From Desulfuromonas sp. (lineage in GTDB: Bacteria > Desulfobacterota > Desulfuromonadia > Desulfuromonadales > Desulfuromonadaceae), in contig JAGGYC010000123.1 in NCBI GenBank assembly GCA_021162745.1, positions 1 to 63,227 on the forward strand: 63,227 nucleotides of DNA, read 5' to 3'. The notes beneath the pieces were generated by a model, which saw only the letters and a list, made by a program, of their open reading frames with translations, had not been told where the DNA came from and did not search any database. This document shows, piece by piece, positions 24,961 to 32,492 of this stretch. Made by a program: the position numbers and the translations under genes. The number at the start of each line of letters is the position of its first letter. Positions within the stretch are counted from its first letter, which is position 1.

Positions 24961-25998
24961 TTAGGGATGAATCCATACCTGGCTGAACCAATACCAGAAT
25001 TTTCCATCACGGCTTTGCGCCGTCAACGTATACTTATTCCGTCGTCCCTGTAGAGGACCTCGGGCAACTACTTCATAACAGCCGGGCAGACCGGCAACGC
25101 TTTGCACCGCCACCGCGTCCTGGCCCTGCACGTAGCAGCGCAGGCTGGACAAATTCAGCTCCTCACTATCGAGGGTAAATCGCAACACCGGCGGATCTTC
25201 TGCCCCGACAACCGGACCAGCGGGTGACACAACCGTCAGCGGCATCGCTTTCATAGCAAGTTTATTGCGAAAACCTTCAAGGGTGGCAAACGGTCCCCCC
25301 ATAGGAAAACGGGGGAGCTGATAACGCGACATCGTCGGGGTAATCACCCCTGATTGCTGTGCCAGCGCAGCAGTAAACCCTACCTGCTCCATCAAATTCA
25401 TCAAAGACGGCGAATATTCACCATAAGGATAGGCAAACAACTGTGGTTGAAAACCGAGTTCACGGACAAAGTTATCCTGAGCCTTGTTAAGATCAGCGGC
25501 GGCCCAGGCCATCCATCCATCAGGGTTGCGTTGCTCATGGGTGATGAAATAAGGATGGGATGCCGAGTGATTGCCGATCTCAATTCCTTCAGCCTGCAAG
25601 GTTCTCAACTCATTCCAGTCGAGATAGCTTTTAGCACCAACGGAACCAGTATTGACAAAAAGGGTCGCCCGATAACCATAGCGACGCAACAGCGGCATTG
25701 CTCCAGTCATAAAGCTTTGGTATGAATCATCCACGGTCAGGGCAACGCAGCGCTCAGGGAGGGGTTTCCCTGCGGCCATCGTCTCGACGATCTCCCCCAC
25801 AGTCAAAACCTGGTAATGGTGTTGTTTCAGATAAGCGAGCTGCTGTTCGAACACATCAACGGCGATATTGGTCGAAGGATAACGGGCATCACCGAAGCGG
25901 TGATAGACAAAAACCGTCGCCTGATCGGCACACCAACCACTGCCAGTGGCTAACAACCAGACGACTAACAACACAAAACAATAGCGTATACTAGTCAT
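24961..25998 (-). CDS. Polysaccharide deacetylase family protein (NodB-like)
   Basis: The 345-residue exported protein has a signal peptide (YCFVLLVVWLLATGSGWCA) and a NodB domain. The metal-binding motifs are ALTVDDSYQSF (the usual TFDDG appears as TVDDS) and GNHSASHPYF (HxxxH). The later segments FAYPYGEYSP and TAALAQQSG fit the family. The C-terminal 90 residues form a beta-rich extension. The ATG at 25998 is preferred over an upstream TTG because it directly precedes the signal peptide. It overlaps the end of the RelA/SpoT-like gene by 8 bases, suggesting one transcript. The substrate is unknown. Confidence 0.86.
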   Translation of the reverse strand: MTSIRYCFVLLVVWLLATGSGWCADQATVFVYHRFGDARYPSTNIAVDVFEQQLAYLKQHHYQVLTVGEIVETMAAGKPLPERCVALTVDDSYQSFMTGAMPLLRRYGYRATLFVNTGSVGAKSYLDWNELRTLQAEGIEIGNHSASHPYFITHEQRNPDGWMAWAAADLNKAQDNFVRELGFQPQLFAYPYGEYSPSLMNLMEQVGFTAALAQQSGVITPTMSRYQLPRFPMGGPFATLEGFRNKLAMKAMPLTVVSPAGPVVGAEDPPVLRFTLDSEELNLSSLRCYVQGQDAVAVQSVAGLPGCYEVVARGPLQGRRNKYTLTAQSRDGKFWYWFSQVWIHP

Positions 25999-27436
25999 TA
26001 TGATTATTCTCACGGACAATGGAACGCAGATAGCGGCGGATACTGTTCCGCGCTTTCGGTGTTACCGCCCAATCGAGCCACTTGGGAAGCACCCCGGGAA
26101 CATCAACGGTTTCAATGCGCACTTGATCGCCATCCATCAACGGTGTTTTCAATAATCGAGTCTGACCATTGATCCGGGCACGGAATGCATAGAGACCGAG
26201 TTTTTCATGAATATCGAACGCAAAATCAAGTGCACTGCTACCCTCAGGAAGCATGCGGGATTCACCATGCGGTGTGTACACCTGAATGGTTGCCGAAGCC
26301 AAACGCAGCCGTTCTGTGTCAAATACGGACTCCCCTTCGAGCAAACTGCGCATCAAGCCGGCGAAATTTTCTTTACGGAATTCAAAGCCGGGAGCCAACA
26401 CCCCGGCCTCGTTAAAACGTTCAAGCTTGCGGGTCGTAATCTGAATACGCAGACGATATTCACCGGCCTGAACGGTTGTTTTTAGAGCCTGATAACCGTG
26501 CTGTGACGGAGTATTGAGATGATCACGAAGCTTTCCGGTAATGGGCTGGTACATCCGGTGCAACAGGCCAAGAGCCATATAGGCATCCATTGTTGAATCC
26601 ACCAGCACTTCGAGGCTATAGAGTGCGGCAACCCCGCGACCGATACGTAACGCTCCTTCGACAGAAAAACTACGCCAATTGTCTTTGAGGGTGACGTTTA
26701 AACGATGGCGGCTGAACTCACTGGTGATGTCGGTGCGAACCCGGCGCAGAGCCGGCTCGGAGCGCTTATTGATTCCGGCCAGAACCCGACGGTAACGTGA
26801 AGCCCGACGTGGATAGAGGACGGTCAATGACAGTGATTCGAGTTCCTCAGCCACTCTCCCCATCCCCAGGTGACGGGCTAGAGGGATATATATTTTGCGT
26901 GTTTCTTCTGCGATCAACGCCTGCTTCTCAGGTTTAAGGGCATCAATCGTTCGTAGGTTATCAATCCGGTCCCACAATTTGAGGCAGAGGACACGGATAT
27001 CTTCGATAGCAACAAGAATGTGGTTGCGGTAGGTTTCCTCTTTGAGGGCTTCGCGGCTCAGCTCCGCATCTTCAACCTTGGTCAGACCTTTAACAAGCAG
27101 CGCGACCTCAGTACCAAAGGCTTCTTCAACCTCTTCAATGGTGACAGGGGTGTCTTCAACAACGTCATGCAGCAAGGCAGCAATGATCGACGAAAAGCCC
27201 ATCCAATAGCGTGCCGCCAGATGGGCAACACGTAGCGGATGAAACAGATAAGGCTCACCGGACTTACGTCGTTGTTCGGCGTGTGAGGTTTGAGCGAGAT
27301 CAAATCCACGATGCAGCATCTTGATACCATCATCAAGAGCATCTTCCGTCAGGCTCCCACCATGGTGGGTTACCAGAAGCTCTGTAATCTCCGTCATCAA
27401 TTTTTGAATTTCGCGCTCATGCTTCGCTGTTGTCAT
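25991..27436 (-). CDS. RelA/SpoT homologue with intact HD hydrolase and degenerate synthetase
   Basis: The 481-residue protein has an HD domain (about 30-200), a synthetase-like domain (about 230-350) and a TGS domain (about 395-460). It lacks the usual C-terminal ACT part. All recognised (p)ppGpp hydrolase residues are present: R57, H66, HD at 90-91, ED at 94-95, D156 and N160 (motifs SGEPYLFHP, LLHDVVEDT, LWDRIDNLRTI). In the synthetase part, the RxK motif is absent, the catalytic D is S274, the SLHT histidine is K319, and the EVQIRT glutamate is R330. It therefore looks like a dedicated ppGpp hydrolase. A second homologue at 54661-56829 has the opposite pattern. The start is supported by GGGGAC. 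Confidence 0.85.
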   Translation of the reverse strand: MTTAKHEREIQKLMTEITELLVTHHGGSLTEDALDDGIKMLHRGFDLAQTSHAEQRRKSGEPYLFHPLRVAHLAARYWMGFSSIIAALLHDVVEDTPVTIEEVEEAFGTEVALLVKGLTKVEDAELSREALKEETYRNHILVAIEDIRVLCLKLWDRIDNLRTIDALKPEKQALIAEETRKIYIPLARHLGMGRVAEELESLSLTVLYPRRASRYRRVLAGINKRSEPALRRVRTDITSEFSRHRLNVTLKDNWRSFSVEGALRIGRGVAALYSLEVLVDSTMDAYMALGLLHRMYQPITGKLRDHLNTPSQHGYQALKTTVQAGEYRLRIQITTRKLERFNEAGVLAPGFEFRKENFAGLMRSLLEGESVFDTERLRLASATIQVYTPHGESRMLPEGSSALDFAFDIHEKLGLYAFRARINGQTRLLKTPLMDGDQVRIETVDVPGVLPKWLDWAVTPKARNSIRRYLRSIVRENNHND

Positions 27437-27497
27437 GCGCAGTCCCCAGAAATATCGAGAAAAAATTCAGCAATACAATCCGGTGCCCCGGACGAGA

Positions 27498-27845
27498 CTA
27501 GCCCGGAGGCCAGGTCATTTTGCGGCCGGCCAAAAAGTGGTAATGGAGATGAGGGACAGCCTGCCCGCCATCGTCATTACAATTATTAACCAGGCGATAA
27601 CCACTCTCGGCCACATTCAGCTGGCGGGCTAAATCAATCGCCACCTGATGGATACGCATGAGGATGCAACTATCTTCCGCCACAACATCGTTCATCCCCG
27701 CAATATGCTTGCGTGGAATGATCAACACATGAACCGGAGCCTGCGGATCAATATCATTAAAGGCAACGACCAGCTCATCCTGATAGACAATCTGCGCCGG
27801 GATCTCCCCCGCTGCAATTTTACAAAAAAGACAATTGTCCGCCAT
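27498..27845 (-). CDS. HIT-family nucleotide hydrolase (HinT-like)
   Basis: This 115-residue histidine-triad protein has an N-terminal CLFCKIAAGEIPA with a CxxC, the substrate segment FNDIDPQAPVHVLIIPRKH, and the triad VPHLHYHFLAGR. Proteins of this group hydrolyse adenosine phosphoramidates and related AMP conjugates. It overlaps the end of the upstream YhaN-like ATPase gene by 26 bases and has a GGAGG site. It lies about 60 bases before the RelA/SpoT-like gene, which is on the same strand, so all are probably co-transcribed. Confidence 0.93.
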   Translation of the reverse strand: MADNCLFCKIAAGEIPAQIVYQDELVVAFNDIDPQAPVHVLIIPRKHIAGMNDVVAEDSCILMRIHQVAIDLARQLNVAESGYRLVNNCNDDGGQAVPHLHYHFLAGRKMTWPPG

Positions 27846-29976
27846 CTTCCGCCCCCTCCTTATTTTTAATCGTTGTTCGTGGTCGATGTGATCCCAGCGA
27901 GATCACATGCCAGCGCCTGCGTCCAGCTATCTTATGTAATCTTTCGTCGTGTGAAAACATGATTATCTGATGATCGCTACTTAACCGCTCTAAAGCGGCA
28001 ACCATTTCCTGTAAACGATCAGAATCTAGATTAACCAACGCGTCGTCAAGAAAAAATGGCAAATGCTCTGTGGGCGATAAAAAACGCGAAAGAGCCAACC
28101 GTATGGCCATACATGCCGCATCAATAGTCCCGCGGCTGAGCTGTTCCAATGCAACCCACTGTCCATTTTTACTTTTCAGCCGTATCCTGAAACCATCTTC
28201 AATTTTAACACCGACATATTTCCCCAGGGTTGCCTTACGTAAATACGTCGTGATCTCCAGTTCAAAGCGTTGCAAACTGCTGTGGCGAAACTCATCCAGT
28301 GAAGCAGTCAATACATCGACGGCACAGCGTAAAACCTGCTTGTGCTCCTCCAGTTCTTCTGCCCGTTGTTCGAGTTGACGACGGGTACGCCCTTCCTCTT
28401 CGCTGTCGGCAAGCCGTCCGAGTAAAACAGCCTCCTGCCGAACCAGCCCCAACAACAGGGTATCACGCTGGTGAATACTGGACATGAGATCTTCCAGCTT
28501 TTCCACCGCTGTCGGAAGTTCCTCTGGACGTAAATGCCTGTTCGAAGGTTCCTGCGCGACCGGTTGTTCAACAGGTTCCCCATGTTCTACCGGTGTAGAT
28601 TCCTCTGCCGACAACTGCCGACGAATCTCATTGAGTCGCTGCAGAGTCTCCTGATGCGTATCAAACATCTTCTGCATTCGAACCAATTCGACCGCGGAAG
28701 TTGAAATCCCCAGTTGTTCAAACTCATCATCGAGAGCCGCAAGATGGAGTTGTTCTTGTTCACGACGCTGTTCAATCGTGGCCATCTTTTGTTTCAGCTC
28801 GTCTTGAATAGCCTTTTTCTTTGTATAGTGCAGCCTGTAGACCGACCAGCTAACGATAAACAACACAGTCATGACAGCCGTTAGCGGGTAAAACAGTTCG
28901 TCGGCAAAAAAATGTGTCACCACGACCACGCATAACATAGCAGCACTCAGCAGCACAGGCCGCTTCCAGTCAGGCACAATAACCTTCTGCAAACGATCAC
29001 GTAACGGAATCATCTCCGACTGCAAGGCAATCATACCGTGACGCACATCATCCGCTTCAGTCAGCAAGCGCGGCAATGATTCGGGAATTTCAAGCGGCAA
29101 ACCAGCTTCCGTCAATTGCCGTTCAAGCTGCTGACACTCGTCGTTTAAAAAGGAGGAGGGTTCATCACTTTCTGTCGATGGAGTATCTTCCTGGTCAGCC
29201 CATAGCTGCTGAACCCAGTCGATGTACTCAATCCCCTGGGAATGCTCCTTGCGGTCATGCTCCAGTTCATTTTCCAACGCGGTAATCTGTTGGCGAACCA
29301 ATTCTAACTGGAGTAAAACATCTTGATTGTGCTGTTGCTTCTGATCAAGGTCCGCAAGCGACTCGGTAATCGCTTCCAATTCACGCGGCGACGTTGTCAA
29401 TTGCTGCCAGGGATCTTCGCTGGTGATCGCTGCGTAGTCATCATGGAGCGAAGCCAAGACCATTTCACTATCACACCGGGTAAAACCCGACAGTAACGTC
29501 CGTAAATATCGTTCAAAATCACCAGAGTCGGTGGGGAAATCCCCCTGGCCGACAAACAGAGAGGCGGAAAACAGGGTCTCATCGTTCAAACCAAGCAACT
29601 GGCGCAACGTCTGCCCATACTCCTGAGATTCAACAGTATGGCTCTCCTGAGAAACCACACCTGAAAAACGATATTGCTCTTGGTACATATCATCGGACTG
29701 GACCAATTTAACGTAATCACTGAGGATATCCCGCTCGATCCGAACATTACCATTCTGACTTTCGAACAATAATGCCGCATCACAACACTGGCTGCGCCCC
29801 CACGGCAAATAGCGTTTTTTATCCCGCATCCCAAAGAGAATGGCCGGAATCGAAGCCATCATGGTTGACTTGCCAGCCTCATTTGGCCCGATTACCAGAT
29901 TCATTCCCCGCCGAAAGTCATAATTTTTATCGGAAAAACGACCGAAATTTTTCAATTTCAAACTACGTAAGATCAT
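27820..29976 (-). CDS. YhaN-like SMC/Rad50-type ATPase with central membrane segments
   Basis: The 718-residue protein has a Walker A IGPNEAGKSTMMA (near residue 30), long coiled coils on both sides of a central hydrophobic region (about 338-385), an ABC signature EQLSRGTIDAA (near 620), and Walker B PFFLDDALVNLD (near 660). The central region includes two likely membrane helices (LLSAAMLCVVVVTHFF and LTAVMTVLFIVSW). The architecture matches the YhaN/AAA_27 group, partners of SbcD-like phosphoesterases. Its start overlaps the stop of the phosphoesterase gene (ATGA). ATPase residues look intact, although its partner is degenerate. A role in DNA end or membrane-associated repair is inferred. 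Confidence 0.85.
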   Translation of the reverse strand: MILRSLKLKNFGRFSDKNYDFRRGMNLVIGPNEAGKSTMMASIPAILFGMRDKKRYLPWGRSQCCDAALLFESQNGNVRIERDILSDYVKLVQSDDMYQEQYRFSGVVSQESHTVESQEYGQTLRQLLGLNDETLFSASLFVGQGDFPTDSGDFERYLRTLLSGFTRCDSEMVLASLHDDYAAITSEDPWQQLTTSPRELEAITESLADLDQKQQHNQDVLLQLELVRQQITALENELEHDRKEHSQGIEYIDWVQQLWADQEDTPSTESDEPSSFLNDECQQLERQLTEAGLPLEIPESLPRLLTEADDVRHGMIALQSEMIPLRDRLQKVIVPDWKRPVLLSAAMLCVVVVTHFFADELFYPLTAVMTVLFIVSWSVYRLHYTKKKAIQDELKQKMATIEQRREQEQLHLAALDDEFEQLGISTSAVELVRMQKMFDTHQETLQRLNEIRRQLSAEESTPVEHGEPVEQPVAQEPSNRHLRPEELPTAVEKLEDLMSSIHQRDTLLLGLVRQEAVLLGRLADSEEEGRTRRQLEQRAEELEEHKQVLRCAVDVLTASLDEFRHSSLQRFELEITTYLRKATLGKYVGVKIEDGFRIRLKSKNGQWVALEQLSRGTIDAACMAIRLALSRFLSPTEHLPFFLDDALVNLDSDRLQEMVAALERLSSDHQIIMFSHDERLHKIAGRRRWHVISLGSHRPRTTIKNKEGAEDGGQLSFL

Positions 29977-31100
29977 GACACCGCCTCACCAACAACGTTA
30001 AACCGTTGGAGTAATTCGCGTAACGCCATCTCATAGACCCCGCAGTGACTATCGCCACCGGCGGCAGCCAATTCAGTCATCCTTCGACATAAAATGCCGC
30101 GTACCGTATCTTCTTCTGCCATCTGTTGTACATAACGACTATTTAAAAAACTGGTCGAATCCGTTAACTCAAGAAGGAAAAACTCCGCAGCACACTGTTT
30201 CTGTAACAGCACCCAGTCATGGAGTTCTTCAATCGTCCCGGTTAACTTCACATCTAATGCCAATTCTCGATTTGCACGATCCAGCAACAAACAACTCAGT
30301 TCCGTAGCGGTATCGACACCGGTCACATCCAGTTCTTGCCGTTGAAATAGAACCGAATGACATTGAAGCTTGGTAAGCTGTACGCGACCATCATTGATAA
30401 CAACAAGAGCGCAACAACGAGATCCACAGTCGTTAAAGGAAAGCCCCTGCGGCGTACCGGGACAATAAGCGAGGATTTTCTCGCCATCGACGAGCTGGTC
30501 GGCAAAGCGGTTGCCGGTAATGACATAATCCAGATCCCAGGCTTGAATGGCCGGTCGCCAACAAACCAAATTTTCCTGATAGGGGTTTACCTGGTGCGCT
30601 TCGAGTTTATGACTATGCAAAACGCCAACATGCACACCGTCGCTATGGTGCCGCTGCATAAAACCAGTGGCACTCTCCCCGGCATCAATCTGCCATGGTA
30701 GGGTATAAAGGTTGAGTGTCTGTTCGTTTAGTTCAAATACCGCCGGTTCACCTTGAAGATAACGATCCTTAACAACCCATTCAGAAAAGTCTGGATGAGC
30801 ATAAACCGAATCGCTACCAAGCGGATGATCGTAACACCCGGGAAGTAGAGCGATATGGATCTGATGATCCCGTAGCCGTTGCAATTGCTGCAAGACCGGC
30901 CCACGATAGCTCTCATGCGGTGCATGGCTGGAAAACAGGTGGCCGGCAACAACGAATAACTGAACCTCGTGGGCGATAGCCAAATCGACTAAAGTCCCCA
31001 GGGTTGCCAGCTGCGCCTGCCGCAGAGCGTTCACCACAGCGCCGTCATAGGGCAGATCTGCTCCAATGTTAAGATCAGAGGTGTGAAGAACCTTAATCAT
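29973..31100 (-). CDS. YhaO/SbcD-like metallophosphoesterase with lost metal ligands
   Basis: The 375-residue protein has the fold order of SbcD/YhaO exonuclease subunits, but most metal ligands are replaced. Motif I DxH reads D9-L-N11; motif II GD reads G53-H54; motif III GNHD reads GCYD (88-91); motif V GHxH reads GNRF (196-199). Only D9 and the LHSH motif IV region (162-164) remain. The gene is adjacent to, and translationally coupled with, a YhaN-like ATPase, so it is probably still a structural partner. A start at the ATG at 31100 is favoured over an upstream TTG. It follows tlyA by 19 bases. Confidence 0.8.
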   Translation of the reverse strand: MIKVLHTSDLNIGADLPYDGAVVNALRQAQLATLGTLVDLAIAHEVQLFVVAGHLFSSHAPHESYRGPVLQQLQRLRDHQIHIALLPGCYDHPLGSDSVYAHPDFSEWVVKDRYLQGEPAVFELNEQTLNLYTLPWQIDAGESATGFMQRHHSDGVHVGVLHSHKLEAHQVNPYQENLVCWRPAIQAWDLDYVITGNRFADQLVDGEKILAYCPGTPQGLSFNDCGSRCCALVVINDGRVQLTKLQCHSVLFQRQELDVTGVDTATELSCLLLDRANRELALDVKLTGTIEELHDWVLLQKQCAAEFFLLELTDSTSFLNSRYVQQMAEEDTVRGILCRRMTELAAAGGDSHCGVYEMALRELLQRFNVVGEAVS

Positions 31101-31119
31101 GTCAGCCAACTTCCAGAAC

Positions 31120-31863
31120 CTATAGCGAACGTGTCAGGTGAATAAGAAATTCGCGATTACCTTTTGGACCAAGAATCGGGCTGTCACACACTGCTTGGAT
31201 ACAACACCCTAATTTCACCGCAAGGTTCTTGATCTTCTCTAAGACCATCGCATGCTGCTCAGCATCCCTGACAACGCCACCCTTACCGACATTACCCTTC
31301 CCTACCTCGAACTGAGGCTTAATAAGGGCGACAATATCGGCGGTTTTGCCCAGCAACGCCAAGGTCGGCGGCAACACCTTGTCCAGCGAAATAAAAGAAG
31401 CATCAATCACAGCCAGATCCGGGCATTCAGCCAGTTGATTTGAGGTCAATTCGCGAATATTCGTTCTTTCCAGATTAACAACGCGGGCATCTTCACGTAA
31501 TTTCCAGGCAAGCTGGCCATAACCCACATCCACGGCATAGACCTTACGTACCCCGCGTTGCAGCAAACAGTCGGTAAAACCACCGGTTGACGCTCCAACG
31601 TCCACAGCAATTCGATCCACGACAGATAAGGAGAAATAATCAAGACCACCAGCCAGCTTCAACCCGCCGCGGGACACATAGGGGATATCCTCACCTCGCA
31701 GACGAATTTCGGCCTCACAGTCAACCCGCGTACCGGCTTTATCAATAACACGATCGGCGACAAGCACTTTGCCGGCCATAATCAGCGCACGAGCTCGCTC
31801 ACGGGACGGGCAGAGTCCAAGCTCTACAAGGAGTTTATCGAGACGCTCTTTTGAAGAGGACAT
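31120..31863 (-). CDS. tlyA: TlyA-family rRNA 2'-O-methyltransferase
   Basis: The 247-residue protein has an N-terminal S4 RNA-binding domain (about 1-65, RLDKLLVELGLCPSRERA) and an FtsJ-like methyltransferase domain. The SAM-binding motif is AVDVGASTGGFTDCLLQRG (near residue 87), and YGQLAWKLR and LIKPQFEVGK match the family. TlyA methylates 16S and 23S rRNA riboses in mycobacteria. It leads the operon with the SbcD-like, YhaN-like, HIT and RelA/SpoT-like genes. A gap of about 230 bases upstream should contain the promoter. Confidence 0.93.
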   Translation of the reverse strand: MSSSKERLDKLLVELGLCPSRERARALIMAGKVLVADRVIDKAGTRVDCEAEIRLRGEDIPYVSRGGLKLAGGLDYFSLSVVDRIAVDVGASTGGFTDCLLQRGVRKVYAVDVGYGQLAWKLREDARVVNLERTNIRELTSNQLAECPDLAVIDASFISLDKVLPPTLALLGKTADIVALIKPQFEVGKGNVGKGGVVRDAEQHAMVLEKIKNLAVKLGCCIQAVCDSPILGPKGNREFLIHLTRSL

Positions 31864-32068
31864 AAGTAGATCACAGATATGAAAGGAAGAGGGATAGCCC
31901 GACTAATGCGACTATTTCAATGGCTATAACCGTAACACAGCTCAACCAGAGCGAGCAACACACAACGCAGGTAAAATATTGAAAGGGGAACAGTCCAACA
32001 AGATCAAATAAGGATATCTTTTAACCGATCTAAAAACAGCATAAACATCTACATGCCATTCAAATTAA

Positions 32069-32099
32069 CTAGGAGACTGTTAATGCGATGGTCTCCTAG
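32069..32099 (-). terminator. Rho-independent terminator overlapping the PilZ stop codon
   Basis: A 9-bp perfect stem (CTAGGAGAC/GTCTCCTAG) with a 13-base loop overlaps the TAG stop of the PilZ gene. TTAATTT follows on the minus strand. Confidence 0.65.
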
Positions 32100-32422
32100 T
32101 CCTGAAAGATTTCGAGAAACTCTTCGCGACCACCGAGAAAATTGACAATTTTCACCCCCATCCCAGCGTGTTTCACTTTCCGCAACAAATTAGGTGGCAC
32201 CTTCCGCGCCCAATGAACACGACCTTCCATACGCACAATAAGCCCTGAGGGCAACTCCAGCTCCATCAGCAGAATTTCACCAGGATTATAGACAACAAAC
32301 GACTTGACACACAATCCCGACATGGAGACGTCCGAAGTAAAACCCACCTTAGAAGGAATCTCCGTTCCATACCTTACGTGATAACGCTTTTTTAATCGCC
32401 CTTTGCGACGTTTCTCAGCCAT
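32096..32422 (-). CDS. Small PilZ-domain protein
   Basis: The 108-residue protein is a single PilZ domain. The c-di-GMP binding motif RxxxR is in RKGRLKKRYHVRYG and D/NxSxxG in TSDVSMSGLCVKS. Both are intact, so it probably binds c-di-GMP. The ATG at 32422 follows AAGGA; upstream in-frame codons extend into the AsmA gene. It starts about 70 bases after the AsmA-like gene ends. The output partner is unknown. Confidence 0.87.
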   Translation of the reverse strand: MAEKRRKGRLKKRYHVRYGTEIPSKVGFTSDVSMSGLCVKSFVVYNPGEILLMELELPSGLIVRMEGRVHWARKVPPNLLRKVKHAGMGVKIVNFLGGREEFLEIFQD

Positions 32423-32492
32423 ACAGTCTATCCTTATTGATAAAATCAGTGATCCTGTGAATAAAAAATGAAATTTACTCGCTCGGCCAGAA

